Part shown: in pieces, positions 41,744 through 51,078 of the stretch
How the letters are laid out: each line of letters begins with the position of its first letter
Numbering within the stretch: the stretch's first letter is position 1
NCBI RefSeq assembly: GCF_037572415.1
Contig: NZ_JBBHLB010000002.1
Span: 1-64,000, forward strand
Direction: 5' to 3'
Length of the DNA: 64,000 nt
From: Flavonifractor porci
Lineage (GTDB): Bacteria; Bacillota; Clostridia; Oscillospirales; Oscillospiraceae
Position numbers and translations under genes: made by a program
Notes under the pieces: model-generated
The model's input: the letters and a program-made list of their open reading frames with translations, nothing else
What the model was told of the DNA's origin: nothing
Database searches by the model: none

Positions 41744-43921
41744 TCAGCGAATCAAGGTATTTTCCGTCCCGATGGATTCCATGGTATGCTCGCTGCCGAA
41801 GTAATAATTGACGATCTCACCGGCGGCGCTGGCCAGGTTACCGCCGGAGGCGCCTCCCTCCACCACCATGGAGATGACGATCTCCGGATCGTCATAGGGG
41901 GCGAAGAGGACGAATACGGCGTTGGCGTTTTGGTCGGCGGACACCTGGGCGGAACCGGTCTTGGCGCCCACTTCCACCGCCAGATTGCTCAGGTACTGGT
42001 CCACGGTGCTCTTCTCATCGTTGGCCACCTCCCACATACCCTTCTTTACCGCCTCCACCCATTCCGGGTTGAGATCCAGCTGCTCCACCGGCTGAGCCTC
42101 ATGCTCATACACGGTCTCGGAGAAGTCGCTGGATTTCACCGTTTTGAGCAGGTGAGTTTGGTAGCGGTTGCCCCCGTTGATCAGAGTGGCAATGTAGTTG
42201 GACAGCTGAAGCATGGTGATCTTGGTATTGTCCTGACCGATGGCGGCGGACAGCAGGTTGCCGCCATACCACTCCTGGCCCAGCATGGCGCTGGTTGCCG
42301 GGCCGGCCACATAGCCCTCCGCCTCGGCCAGCTCCAGGCCGGTTTTCTGGCCCAGGCCAAACATGGCGGCATACTCGTCGATCTTTTCAATGCCCAGCCG
42401 GTGGCCCATGGTATAAAAATAGATGTTGCAGGAATCCCGCAGGGCGTCGGCCATGTTCTCCCAGCCGTGAGTGCCCCGGTACTGGCGGTAGATCCAGCAC
42501 TGAGGATGGTAGTCGCCGTAGGGATAGCGTTCCTCCTCGGGCAGCTGGAGAGAGCCGGTGTCCTGGATCTTCTCGGTGGGGGTGGTGAGCCCCTCCTCCA
42601 GGGCGGCGATGGCCACCAGAGGCTTAAAGGTGGAGCCGGGATAGTAGATCTCGCTGGTGGCCCGGTTGACAAAAGGCTTGCGGGGATCGTTGAGGGCCTG
42701 CTGATAGGCCTCGTTGCTGCTGTATACGGTGGACAGGTCGTAGGTGGGATAGGAGGCCATGGCCAGGATGCCGCCGTCGTTGACGCTCTGCACGATGATG
42801 GCGCCCTTCTCCTTGGTGTCGGCCAGACTCTCGATGGTGTTGGCCAGCACCTCCTCCACCTTCTCCTGGAGCCGCAGGTCCAGGGTGATCATCACGTGGT
42901 TGCCAGGCTCCGGTTCCATGGCCTGGCCGGTTTCGCCGTCCGCCATCCAGCTCTCACTGACCACCTTGCCGCTGGTGGAGATCTCCTGAAGCAGGGTGCC
43001 CGACCGGCCCCGCAGATAGTCCTCAAAGGTATATTCCAGGCCGTCGATGCCCACGGAGTCGTTCATATTGTAGCCCTTGGCTTTGTAAGTTTCCCAGTTT
43101 TCCGTCTGGATGGGGCCCACCCGGCCCAGCAGGTGGGCGGCGCTGGTAGTATTGTACTGCCGGACGGTGGTGGCGGAGATATTGACCCCGGTGAGGCCCC
43201 GCTCTTTCACGGCGGAGATCACATCAATGGTCACATCCTGGGCAAAGATATACTCCGTCTGCTTCACGTTCCGTCTGCGGAGGTTGAGCTCATACAGCAC
43301 CCCGATGAGGGCCCGGGCGTCAGCGTCGGAGAGAGAGTCATCAATGAGGAAGTATTGCCGCAGACCGGCGATGACCTCCTCTGCCGTGGGGCCCGGCCCC
43401 AGGTCGGCCACACTGGCGGCGGCGGCCAGATCCTCGCTGCTCCACCGGTTGGGAAGGATGGTGCTGCCCAAAGGCAGCGCGTCCAGCAGGGCGCCCAGGT
43501 AGCTGAATTTGACCTTCCCCTCGCTGTTGGTATACACCAGGGCATTTTTGTCGGTGTAGGTAAAGGGGGCGTCCTTGGAGATGGGCAGAGTATCAGTCCA
43601 CTCCAGACCATTCTCCCGGCAGACGGTGATGAGCTCCAGCAAATTGGCGTTGCGCTCCGCCTCCGCCCCCATGAGGGAGGAGTTGAGGGTAATCTCATAG
43701 GTGGCACGGTTGCTTACCAGAGAGCGACCGTATCGGTCCAGGATCTCCCCTCGGGCGGCCTCCACCGTCACCGTGTTGGCGATTTTCACCGTGGAAGCGG
43801 CCCGGTATTCATCGCCCTTGACGATTTGCAGATTGTAAAGGGTCATAGCAAAACCAGCCAGCAGTAGTGCCAGCACAATGGCGATCGTGAGGGTACGGAT
43901 GTGAAATTGCTTGCCTTCCAC
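41744..43921 (-). CDS. mrdA: Penicillin-binding protein 2 type transpeptidase
   Basis: A 725-residue class B PBP: one N-terminal membrane helix (about 9-29), PBP dimerisation domain, and transpeptidase domain with active-site motifs 'STFK' (430-433), 'SCN' (497-499) and 'KTG' (654-656), all intact. It cross-links peptidoglycan during elongation and normally works with MreC/MreD and RodA. The GTG start at 43921, with GGAAGGAG 10 nt upstream, was preferred over longer frames because it gives the usual short cytosolic tail. It lies downstream of mreC-mreD in the same cluster, with a DUF6056 gene in between. Confidence 0.95.
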   Translation of the reverse strand: MEGKQFHIRTLTIAIVLALLLAGFAMTLYNLQIVKGDEYRAASTVKIANTVTVEAARGEILDRYGRSLVSNRATYEITLNSSLMGAEAERNANLLELITVCRENGLEWTDTLPISKDAPFTYTDKNALVYTNSEGKVKFSYLGALLDALPLGSTILPNRWSSEDLAAAASVADLGPGPTAEEVIAGLRQYFLIDDSLSDADARALIGVLYELNLRRRNVKQTEYIFAQDVTIDVISAVKERGLTGVNISATTVRQYNTTSAAHLLGRVGPIQTENWETYKAKGYNMNDSVGIDGLEYTFEDYLRGRSGTLLQEISTSGKVVSESWMADGETGQAMEPEPGNHVMITLDLRLQEKVEEVLANTIESLADTKEKGAIIVQSVNDGGILAMASYPTYDLSTVYSSNEAYQQALNDPRKPFVNRATSEIYYPGSTFKPLVAIAALEEGLTTPTEKIQDTGSLQLPEEERYPYGDYHPQCWIYRQYRGTHGWENMADALRDSCNIYFYTMGHRLGIEKIDEYAAMFGLGQKTGLELAEAEGYVAGPATSAMLGQEWYGGNLLSAAIGQDNTKITMLQLSNYIATLINGGNRYQTHLLKTVKSSDFSETVYEHEAQPVEQLDLNPEWVEAVKKGMWEVANDEKSTVDQYLSNLAVEVGAKTGSAQVSADQNANAVFVLFAPYDDPEIVISMVVEGGASGGNLASAAGEIVNYYFGSEHTMESIGTENTLIR

Positions 43922-43943
43922 GAGTTCAGATCTCCTTCCGGGT

Positions 43944-45416
43944 TCAGGGACTGGTGCGAACGGTGGTTTTGTGGTAGAAGTTGGCTGCCGCCCGGTTGAC
44001 CCAGATGGCGGGGTCCTCCTTGAAATCGCCGTTGAAGAGCAGCTCATCCAGGTTGGCCGGCACGTCCAAAGGCTCCAGTACCACATCGGTGACGGTGGGG
44101 TCCTCCAGCAGAGGCAGACGGTCCGCCTGCTGCTGCCAGTAGTATTCCGCCGAGCCGTCGGCCAGAGCGGCGGCAGTCCGGCCGGCGGTGCTCATATCGT
44201 AGTAGTGATAGTACACAGTGGTGAAGGCCAGCAGGGCCAGCAGAACCGGCACAGCCGCCCAGGCCCGGTGCAGCAGCTTCTCCCCGCCTGCCAGCCGGGG
44301 CAGGACCGCCCGGCGGACCCAGCCCAGCCAGTACCACAGATTGGCGGTCACCAGCCAGAAGAAGGAATAAAACACGATGCTCCGCAGCCGCTCCGGTCCG
44401 GCCTCCCCCAGGGCATAGAAGTGGGGGGCGTTCTGGGCGGCAAACAGGAGAAAGGTAAAGACCGAAAAGACTACAGGCAGGGGGAAGGTGAATTTTACCT
44501 TGCCGGTGAGGGCCCACAGCAGGGGGATCATCAGCAGGAACACCAGCAGAATGGGCCAGCTGAACCACTCCAGCACATCGGCCCATGCCTGTTCAATGGA
44601 GCGGCACACCGCGTCCACCGCCCCGATGGGGGGCGCCACAGTGGCCTGCCGTACCTGGTTGCCGGGGGCGGCTACGCTGATGAGAAAACCAACCACCAGT
44701 ACCGCCGTGGGGATCAGGGCGGGGAAGAATTTCTTTCGGTCCTTCCACAAAAACCACAGCAGGAACAGTCCGGCTATGAGGGTGCCCAGCAGCGCGGAGA
44801 CATAGTTGCTCCCGCCTACCATCAGGGCGGCCAGCACGCCGGGAATCACCGCCCACAGGGTCTGCCGTTGGGTAGAAGCCAGCTTGATGGCCGCCAGCCG
44901 CTCGATCAGCAGCAAAAAGATGCCGTAGGTAAAGGTGTAGTATACCGCGCCGTTCCACCAGTAGAAGGTGTCCTTGGGGGAGTCCACAAACTGGATGGAC
45001 AGCAGCAGAATGGGAACGGCCAGGAAAATGACCTGCCGCCAAGTGCCCCCCAGCGCCCGGCATACCAGGGTGTGAGCCAGCTTAAAGGTGCCGATGCACA
45101 GGGAGGCCAGCATGACCACCGGGGTGAGCCAGTAGAGGAAGGGGGAGAAGGTAAGAGGAGTGAGGGTCATCATGCCGATGGCGGAGAAGGTGCCCTGCCA
45201 CCCCTTGTAGCAGTTTAATATATACTTCCAGCTGCCCACCAGGGGAAATTCTCCCTTGAGCAAAGACTCATGAGACAACAGAGCGTAGCTGTAGTCGTCG
45301 GCGGAGGGCCAGTCGTACCGGCCCAGCAGCAGAATGGGGATCAGGCTGACCACCAGCAGCGCCAGCAGCAGCCAGGGCCCGTATTTTTTCCAGGCCGAAT
45401 GGATACCTTGCATCAT
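43944..45416 (-). CDS. Polytopic DUF6056-like membrane protein
   Basis: A 490-residue protein with about ten membrane helices. The first helix is followed by 'RYDWPSADDYSYALL', a signature of DUF6056-type proteins (distant from GT-C glycosyltransferases; the acidic pair in the first extracytoplasmic loop is compatible with lipid-linked sugar transfer). A soluble C-terminal tail carries 'WINRAAANFYH'-like sequence. Starts at ATG 45416 (ATG 45413 is also possible); the ribosome site is weak. Its position between mreD and the PBP2 gene is unusual and suggests a role in wall-polymer decoration or elongation; this is inference. Confidence 0.72.
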   Translation of the reverse strand: MMQGIHSAWKKYGPWLLLALLVVSLIPILLLGRYDWPSADDYSYALLSHESLLKGEFPLVGSWKYILNCYKGWQGTFSAIGMMTLTPLTFSPFLYWLTPVVMLASLCIGTFKLAHTLVCRALGGTWRQVIFLAVPILLLSIQFVDSPKDTFYWWNGAVYYTFTYGIFLLLIERLAAIKLASTQRQTLWAVIPGVLAALMVGGSNYVSALLGTLIAGLFLLWFLWKDRKKFFPALIPTAVLVVGFLISVAAPGNQVRQATVAPPIGAVDAVCRSIEQAWADVLEWFSWPILLVFLLMIPLLWALTGKVKFTFPLPVVFSVFTFLLFAAQNAPHFYALGEAGPERLRSIVFYSFFWLVTANLWYWLGWVRRAVLPRLAGGEKLLHRAWAAVPVLLALLAFTTVYYHYYDMSTAGRTAAALADGSAEYYWQQQADRLPLLEDPTVTDVVLEPLDVPANLDELLFNGDFKEDPAIWVNRAAANFYHKTTVRTSP

Positions 45417-45430
45417 TGTTCTCTCTTTTC

Positions 45431-45943
45431 CTATAGAACGGTTTTCTTGGGGACCCGGTGAAACACCCACAGGAAAAGGGCGTATACCGGAAATACAAAT
45501 ACCATGGACCAGGCGATCTCCCGCCCGGCCAGGGACAGCATGGCGGGCAGAGGGGCGGTGCCGGCCAGCAGCAGGGTGAGGATACGCACAGTGTCGATAC
45601 ACACCAGGGCCAGCAAGGAGCACAGCAGGCAGCCCACCAGGTTCTGCCGCAGCACATACTGGGCCAGCGCCCCCGCGCCGAAGCCCAGCAGGCACAGGCC
45701 CAAAGTCATGGCGCCGTCGGGGTTGAAATAGACCGCGTCGCACAGGATGCCTACGCCCAGGCCGAACCCGGCCCCGGCCACGGTACCCTCCAGCACCGCC
45801 ACAGCGATGGCGGCCAGAGGGAGCAGCATGGGGGCCACCCCAAACAGGGGAAAGCGGTTGAGAATATAGATCTCACAAAACCACACCGGCAGCAGGGCCA
45901 GGGCATACACACCCCACTTGATGAAAAAATCCTGTCTGGTCAC
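45431..45943 (-). CDS. mreD: Rod shape-determining protein MreD
   Basis: A 170-residue hydrophobic protein with about five membrane helices, typical length and position (directly after mreC, 23-bp gap) for MreD, a component of the Rod elongation complex. Family sequence is poorly conserved; 'PNFVLIL'-like N-terminal motifs are replaced here, so the call rests on size, topology and gene order. AAGGAGGAACG precedes the ATG. Confidence 0.88.
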   Translation of the reverse strand: MTRQDFFIKWGVYALALLPVWFCEIYILNRFPLFGVAPMLLPLAAIAVAVLEGTVAGAGFGLGVGILCDAVYFNPDGAMTLGLCLLGFGAGALAQYVLRQNLVGCLLCSLLALVCIDTVRILTLLLAGTAPLPAMLSLAGREIAWSMVFVFPVYALFLWVFHRVPKKTVL

Positions 45944-45966
45944 AGGGTACGTTCCTCCTTCAGGGT

Positions 45967-46809
45967 CTACTCCACAATGGTAAAGTCCTTGATGACAAAG
46001 ACCTGCTGGAGGTTGCCCAGGTCGGTCTCGGGGACAATGACGGCATAGTCGGTCATGCCGGAGGCGTCGGTGCGTACCTCCTCCACATGGCCGGCCACCA
46101 GCCCGGAGGGATAGACGCCGCCCCGGCCCGAGGTAGTCACCAGGTCGCCGGACATGAGCTGGCTGTTCTCCGGCAGATAGGTCAGCTTCAGTTTGCCCTC
46201 GCCCATCAGAGTGAGGTCGCCCTCCAGAATGGCGGCGCCGCCGGTGCGTACCAGCTGACCGCCCATTTCGATATTGGCGTCAACCAGGATGCGGACGGTA
46301 CACCAGTTCTCGCCTACCTCGGCCACGATGCCCACCAGGTTCCAGTATTCATCCACCACGCAGTCGTTCGCCGCAATGCCCTGGTTGGAGCCTTTGCTGA
46401 GGGTGAGGGTGGATTCCCAGTTGGAGGTGGAGCGGGCGGTGACCATGGCGGCCTCCTTGGTAAACTCTTTGCCCTTGGGGGTGAGCTCCAGCAGGTTGTA
46501 CAGCCGCTGGTTTTCCTGGATGGCGGCCTCCGCCTCCCGGATCTTGGCTTCCAGTTCCGCATTCTCCTTCTTCAGATCCGCCAGCTCGGTTTTCATCTGC
46601 TCCAGCTCAAAGGCGTCGGAATAGCGCTCCTCCGCCCAGTTGGTAACGGCGCTGATGCCGTTGCGGACCGGGGTGGTGATAAAATTGACAAAGTTGGCCA
46701 CCGGGTTGGCCTTGCCCCCCAGCAGCATGGAGACCACCGTCGTTACCAGCGCCAGCAGGATGGCGGCGATCAATATCAAAAGTCCGTTGCGCCGGAAAAA
46801 GTCCTTCAC
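45967..46809 (-). CDS. mreC: Rod shape-determining protein MreC
   Basis: A 280-residue protein: short cytosolic tail, one membrane helix (about 9-29), a coiled coil (about 65-105, 'LEQMKTELADLKKENAELEAK' region) and the beta-barrel MreC core ('TLSKGSNQGI', 'VVDEYWNLVGIV', 'SGRGGVYPSGL'). MreC bridges the cytoskeleton, PBP2 and RodA in cell-wall elongation. No mreB is seen in the window. AAGGC precedes the ATG and maf ends 18 bp upstream. Confidence 0.93.
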   Translation of the reverse strand: MKDFFRRNGLLILIAAILLALVTTVVSMLLGGKANPVANFVNFITTPVRNGISAVTNWAEERYSDAFELEQMKTELADLKKENAELEAKIREAEAAIQENQRLYNLLELTPKGKEFTKEAAMVTARSTSNWESTLTLSKGSNQGIAANDCVVDEYWNLVGIVAEVGENWCTVRILVDANIEMGGQLVRTGGAAILEGDLTLMGEGKLKLTYLPENSQLMSGDLVTTSGRGGVYPSGLVAGHVEEVRTDASGMTDYAVIVPETDLGNLQQVFVIKDFTIVE

Positions 46810-46827
46810 GCCTGCATCCAGCCTTTC

Positions 46828-47418
46828 TTACCGTGCTGCGGCCAGGGCCATACAGTCCATGCCCAGCTGTCCCAGGATCTGACCCAGACGGCACACCGGC
46901 AGACCCATCACATTATAATAATCGCCGCTGATGCCCTGGATAAACAGAGCCCCATAGCCCTGGATGCCGTAGGCGCCCGCTTTGTCCATGGGCTCCCCTG
47001 TGGCGATATAGGCCTCGATCTCTTCGGCGGTCAGAGAGCGGAAGGTGACGGCAGTCTCCTCCCACTGGCTGAACACCTGCTCTCCCCGCAGTACAGTGAG
47101 GCCGGTGTACACCTGGTGCCGGTTGCCCGACAGCAGAGAGAGCATCCGGAAGGCCTCCTCTTTGTCGGCGGGCTTGCCCAGCACTACCCCGTCTAGAGCC
47201 ACTACCGTGTCGGCGGCAATGACCACCGTGTTGGGGTCGGCCTGGGTGGCCACTGCCTGCGCCTTTTCCAGGGAGATCTGCCGCACCAGCTCCGCCGGAG
47301 GCAGGTCCCGGTCCATATGCTCGTCAATGTCGGGGGTGACGATGCGGAAATCCCGCACCCCCATCTGCTCCAGCAGCGCCCGTCGCCGGGGGCTTTTGGA
47401 GGCCAGAATGATATCCAT
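46828..47418 (-). CDS. maf: Maf-family nucleotide pyrophosphatase
   Basis: A 196-residue Maf protein: 'ILASKSPRRRALLEQ' at the N-terminus, 'AADTVVALDG' and 'LGKPADKEEA' in the middle. Maf enzymes hydrolyse dTTP/UTP or modified nucleotides and are linked to septum and elongation control; the gene sits upstream of mreC as in Bacillus. ATG 47418 follows AAAGGAA; frames extending further upstream run through an intergenic palindromic repeat and were rejected. Confidence 0.95.
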   Translation of the reverse strand: MDIILASKSPRRRALLEQMGVRDFRIVTPDIDEHMDRDLPPAELVRQISLEKAQAVATQADPNTVVIAADTVVALDGVVLGKPADKEEAFRMLSLLSGNRHQVYTGLTVLRGEQVFSQWEETAVTFRSLTAEEIEAYIATGEPMDKAGAYGIQGYGALFIQGISGDYYNVMGLPVCRLGQILGQLGMDCMALAAAR

Positions 47419-47442
47419 GCGATTTTCGTTCCTTTCCGTTTG

Positions 47443-47562
47443 AGCTTCCCCCCTTTGGGGGGAAGCTGTCGAGCCCGGCGAGACGGATGAGGGGGACCTT
47501 CTGATATGCGACCCCTCATCCGGCCCTGCGGGCCACCTTCCCCCCTGTGGGGGGAAGGCTTT
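47443..47562. repeat. Compound intergenic palindromic repeat
   Basis: Three hairpins: AGCTTCCCCCC/GGGGGGAAGCT (47443-47467), CGGATGAGGGG/CCCCTCATCCG (47484-47522) and CCTTCCCCCC/GGGGGGAAGG (47536-47558). The outer arms are also near-complementary, so the whole unit is one large imperfect palindrome. It separates dut from maf inside the operon and looks like a dispersed intergenic repeat. Confidence 0.75.
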
Positions 47563-47563
47563 T

Positions 47564-48013
47564 TCACTGCCCGGTGGACCCAAAGCCGCCGGTCCCCCGG
47601 TCGGTCTCATCCAGCTCTCCCACCCGCTCCAGCTCCGGCAGGACCACCGGGGTCACTACCAGCTGGGCGATCCGGTCGCCGGGGTGGATGGTATAGAGCT
47701 TGTCGGACAGGTTGGTCAGCCCCACCTGGATCTCACCCCGGTAGTCGCTGTCAATGACACCAACCCCGTTGGACAGGGAGATGCCGTGGCGTATGCCCAG
47801 CCCCGAGCGGGCGTACACCAGGGCCACATACTCCGGCCCCGGCAGGGCGATGGCGATGCCGGTGGGGATCTTCACCAGCTGCCGGGGGGCGATGATCATA
47901 TCCTCCTCGATGCAGGCGGACAGATCCATGCCGGCGGAGCCGGCGGTGGCCCGGCTGGGCCAGGGCAGGTCCCGGCCGATCCTGGGGGACACCGCTTTGA
48001 TTTTCAGCTTCAT
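47564..48013 (-). CDS. dut: Deoxyuridine 5'-triphosphate nucleotidohydrolase
   Basis: A 149-residue trimeric dUTPase with motif 1 'AGSAGMDL', motif 2 'YARSGLG', motif 3 'GVIDSDYRGEI', motif 4 'GDRIAQLVV' and motif 5 'GTGGFGSTG', all intact. It hydrolyses dUTP to dUMP, preventing uracil misincorporation. The start lies 6 bp from the upstream U32 gene, so they are likely cotranscribed; a palindromic repeat separates it from maf. Confidence 0.96.
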   Translation of the reverse strand: MKLKIKAVSPRIGRDLPWPSRATAGSAGMDLSACIEEDMIIAPRQLVKIPTGIAIALPGPEYVALVYARSGLGIRHGISLSNGVGVIDSDYRGEIQVGLTNLSDKLYTIHPGDRIAQLVVTPVVLPELERVGELDETDRGTGGFGSTGQ

Positions 48014-48019
48014 CTATGG

Positions 48020-50104
48020 TTACTCCACATCTCGATAATAAAGACCACGGGTATACTCATTGGGGCTCCAGCTGCCCTGCTCCAGATAGCGCCGGGTCAC
48101 CTGGACGCACTCGTCAGGGGTTTCGGTGGTGAACAGCAGCCGCTGGGCCCATAGGCCGATGCGGCGGTAGTCGGCGGCCTTGTCCGCCAGGAAGAGCTTC
48201 TGGGAGTTGAGCAGCTCGTTGCGGCAGCCGGGGGCCTTCACCACCGGGAACCTGGCACCCTTCCGGTCGGTCAGAATGTTGGTGCCCTGGCAGCCCTGTT
48301 TACAGCCGTCGGTGCGGTTTTGAATGATGCAGTTCTCCATGATCATCAGGGGCAGCCGGCCGTAGGTAATCAGCTCGGTGTCCAGGCTCTTGGAGATATC
48401 CCGGATCTGGGGGAACTTCAGCTCAAAGGACAGGGTGAGGGAGGAGAAGCCCAGACGTTTATATTCTTTCACAGCCTGGGCGTTATAGACCTCCAGGCCA
48501 AAATCTCCCCGCAGGGTGAAGTCCAGTTCCTTGGCCGCCTGGATCATACCCAGGTTGCCCACCAAGGCGTCGGTCACCCCCAGGTCCTTCACCTTCTTCA
48601 GGTTCTCCACCATCTGGGGGAACTCCTGGTCCCAGGCGATACGGGGCAGGATCACCCCGATGGAGGTGCCCGCCGGGGCGTTGGCCTTCTCAGGATGGGC
48701 GGCCAGCTCATCAAGGGGGATGTAGACCATGGCGGGGCCCAGGTCCAGCAGCTCCGGAGTGACTTGCTCCGCCGTCCGCACCGAGATGGTGAGAGCGGGG
48801 GCCTCCTTCCGGTTCTCATACCAGGCGCCGGGATGGTATTCGCCGGTGCGGCGCTGAGGCAGCTGCTCCCGCTGCTTTGTCAGGCCGTCCAGAGCATCCC
48901 GCCGCAGGGAATTGAGGGTGGACAGGGGCAGGGACAGGCCATCCTCCACCAGCACCCGCATCCGGTCCGCCCGGTAGGGAGTGCCGCCGGTGCGGGCAAG
49001 CTGCTTCTCCACCGCGTCGGCCGTCAGGGGACGGGTGCGGGCCTCCTCGGGCACCGGACCTTCCACCGTGGATACCCGGCCCTCGGGGTCCTTCACGCCC
49101 ACATGGGCGGGCTCGCCGGGGCGGAGCATGGCGTAGAAGGTGACGGGCACCCGCTGGGCCTCCCCGCTCTGGTAGGTGTTGCGGGCCATGGCAAAGAGTT
49201 CCTTGGGCTCGCGGGTCTCCTCCCGCACGCCGAACATATGGCTCCCCTGCTGATCCAGATAGTAGCCCTGAGTAAAGCCCTGGCGGGAGAAAGCGGCCTG
49301 AAGCTGCTCCATCTCCTGGGGGGTGGGTTCCCGATCCTCGTGGATGGCCCGGGAGAAGATGCCGGTGACCACCGCCACATATTCGGGCCGCTTCATCCGG
49401 CCCTCCAGCTTGACGCACGTTACCCCCATTTTTCGCAGCTGGCGCAGGTAGCCCGCCAGAGACAGGTCCTTCAGGGACAGGGGATAGGAGTCCGCCTTAC
49501 CCTCCCAGCCGTACTTCAGCCGGCAGGGCTGGGCGCACAGGCCCCGGTTGCCGGAGCGGCCTCCGATGACGGAGGAGAGGAAGCACTGGCCCGAGTAGCA
49601 CATACACAGCGCGCCGTGGGCAAATACCTCGATCTCAATGGGGGAGTGCTGGCAGATGTATTCGATCTGATCCCGGGACAGCTCCCGGGAGAGCACCGCC
49701 CGGGTCATGCCCAGGTCGGCCACCATCTTGACGCCGTCCAGGTTGTGGACGGTCATCTGAGTGGAGGCGTGGATGGGCAGGTCGGGGGCCACCTGGCGCA
49801 CCATCCGAAGCACGCCCATGTCCTGCACCAGCACCGCGTCGGCACCCAGGCTGCTGGCCTCCACGGCAAAATCGGCGGCCTGAGGCAGCTCCCGGTCGGT
49901 GAGCAGGGTGTTCAGGGTCAGATAGACCTTGGTTCCCCGCACATGGCAATAAGAAACCGCCGCCGCAAATTCCTCCCGGGAGAAATTCTTCGCGTTGCGG
50001 CGGGCATTAAAATCTCCGTATCCCAAGTAGACGGCGTCCGCGCCGTTCTGTACAGCCGCCGCCACGGCCTCCATGGAGCCGGCGGGGGCGAGCAGTTCCA
50101 ACAT
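48020..50104 (-). CDS. U32-family peptidase/hydroxylase (YhbU/RlhA-like)
   Basis: A 694-residue protein: TIM-barrel-like N-terminal half 'LLAPAGSMEAVAAAVQNGADAVYLG', conserved 'FAHGALCMCYSGQCFLSS' and 'GNRGLCAQPCR' with the four-cysteine pattern of the family, then a DUF3656-like C-terminal half with another Cys set ('CIIQNRTDGCKQGC'). Members were first called collagenases; RlhA is a prephenate-dependent 23S rRNA C2501 hydroxylase, so RNA hydroxylation is possible. It lies between zapA and dut in one operon. Confidence 0.92.
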   Translation of the reverse strand: MLELLAPAGSMEAVAAAVQNGADAVYLGYGDFNARRNAKNFSREEFAAAVSYCHVRGTKVYLTLNTLLTDRELPQAADFAVEASSLGADAVLVQDMGVLRMVRQVAPDLPIHASTQMTVHNLDGVKMVADLGMTRAVLSRELSRDQIEYICQHSPIEIEVFAHGALCMCYSGQCFLSSVIGGRSGNRGLCAQPCRLKYGWEGKADSYPLSLKDLSLAGYLRQLRKMGVTCVKLEGRMKRPEYVAVVTGIFSRAIHEDREPTPQEMEQLQAAFSRQGFTQGYYLDQQGSHMFGVREETREPKELFAMARNTYQSGEAQRVPVTFYAMLRPGEPAHVGVKDPEGRVSTVEGPVPEEARTRPLTADAVEKQLARTGGTPYRADRMRVLVEDGLSLPLSTLNSLRRDALDGLTKQREQLPQRRTGEYHPGAWYENRKEAPALTISVRTAEQVTPELLDLGPAMVYIPLDELAAHPEKANAPAGTSIGVILPRIAWDQEFPQMVENLKKVKDLGVTDALVGNLGMIQAAKELDFTLRGDFGLEVYNAQAVKEYKRLGFSSLTLSFELKFPQIRDISKSLDTELITYGRLPLMIMENCIIQNRTDGCKQGCQGTNILTDRKGARFPVVKAPGCRNELLNSQKLFLADKAADYRRIGLWAQRLLFTTETPDECVQVTRRYLEQGSWSPNEYTRGLYYRDVE

Positions 50105-50146
50105 ATCATCCCTCCCGGAGCAGGGGGGCGTCCGCCCCCCGTTTCC

Positions 50147-50461
50147 TTACTTCTTGTTTTGCAGCTTGAAGATCTCCCGCTTGGCCTCCGAGAGCTCCAG
50201 TTTCAGCTTGGTGGCTTCCTCCAGATATTCTTTCAGCTGGCGGCGCAGGTTCTCTGCCGCCTCCACCTCTTTAAAGTATTCGTCGGCAATATTCACCGCC
50301 GCCAGGACGGCACCGTCCACCAGAGAGACGCGGGCGCCCTCCATGACTTCCCGCACCTTTTCGTCCACGTGGGCTGCCACCTTCTCGGTATAGCCGGCGT
50401 CCTCGGTGCCAACCAGGGTGTACTCCTGCCCGGCGATGGTAACGGCGACGCGGTTTTTCAT
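50147..50461 (-). CDS. zapA: Cell-division protein ZapA
   Basis: A 104-residue ZapA: N-terminal globular domain ('VTIAGQEYTLVGTED', 'AAHVDEKVREVM') and a C-terminal coiled coil (about 60-104). It bundles FtsZ filaments at the division site. ATG 50461 follows AGGAGGGG. First gene of the cluster that continues into U32, dut, maf, mreC, mreD and PBP2, with an extended -10 promoter at 50494-50502. Confidence 0.93.
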   Translation of the reverse strand: MKNRVAVTIAGQEYTLVGTEDAGYTEKVAAHVDEKVREVMEGARVSLVDGAVLAAVNIADEYFKEVEAAENLRRQLKEYLEEATKLKLELSEAKREIFKLQNKK

Positions 50462-50493
50462 GCAAACCCCTCCTGACCATAGTAATTTATAGT

Positions 50494-50502
50494 ATTATAC
50501 CA
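50494..50502 (-). promoter_or_regulatory. Extended -10 promoter of the zapA-mre cluster
   Basis: The minus strand reads TGGTATAAT (50502-50494). The -35 region is weak. Confidence 0.7.
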
Positions 50503-50557
50503 TATCCAGCCCCGGAAGAAAAACAAATTCTTCGTGAATTTTCGCGGGGACGCAAAA

Positions 50558-50596
50558 GGCCCGTAGGCGGAATGGATTCATTCCGCCTACGGGCTT
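50558..50596. terminator. Palindromic terminator with GCGGAAT core
   Basis: GCCCGTAGGCGGAAT (50559-50573) pairs with ATTCCGCCTACGGGC (50580-50594), flanked by AAAA and TT. It shares the core GCGGAAT...ATTCCGC with the palindromes at 52975 and 55066. Confidence 0.75.
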
Positions 50597-50635
50597 CAAC
50601 AGGAAGATTTTTATTCTGATGCCTGACGTATCTGC

Positions 50636-50989
50636 TTATTCATTGATGTCCGATTGTTTCTCCAGTGCCTCTCTGCGGCGGATGAGGCAGATCATTACGC
50701 CACGGAGCATCAGCACTGCGAAAGTAAACAAAAACGCCAACACTGCCAGCAGAGCCATGGCCCCGAAGGTGTGGACCTCTCTGACGGGCCGCCACACCAC
50801 CCGAAGCGCAATTAGAAGGAGCACGGTAGTGATCACATTGGTTATATTTTGACCCATGCCGCGGACCGATCGGTCAAAGTCGCCGTCGGCCAGCCGTTCC
50901 GCCAGCCTGCGGGCCAGAACACGCCCAACCAGCAGATAGAGAAGTTCACCTGCGATTAATCCGCCCAGGCTGAGTAGAAAAGTGTTCAT
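50636..50989 (-). CDS. Small membrane protein, unknown function
   Basis: A 117-residue protein with three likely membrane segments (about 4-22, 51-68 and 76-98) and a basic loop (about 24-44, 'RRLAERLADGDFDRSVRG'). No family recognised. The ATG (50989) is preceded by AGGAGT. It begins the accessory region next to zapA and ends before the GCGGAAT palindrome. Confidence 0.65.
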   Translation of the reverse strand: MNTFLLSLGGLIAGELLYLLVGRVLARRLAERLADGDFDRSVRGMGQNITNVITTVLLLIALRVVWRPVREVHTFGAMALLAVLAFLFTFAVLMLRGVMICLIRRREALEKQSDINE

Positions 50990-51078
50990 ACCGCACTCCT
51001 CACTTTCTAAAAATCAAATTGAATACCTGTGATTATGGATGAATGGTCTTAATGGAGTGGAGATGGCTTCTTTTTATT

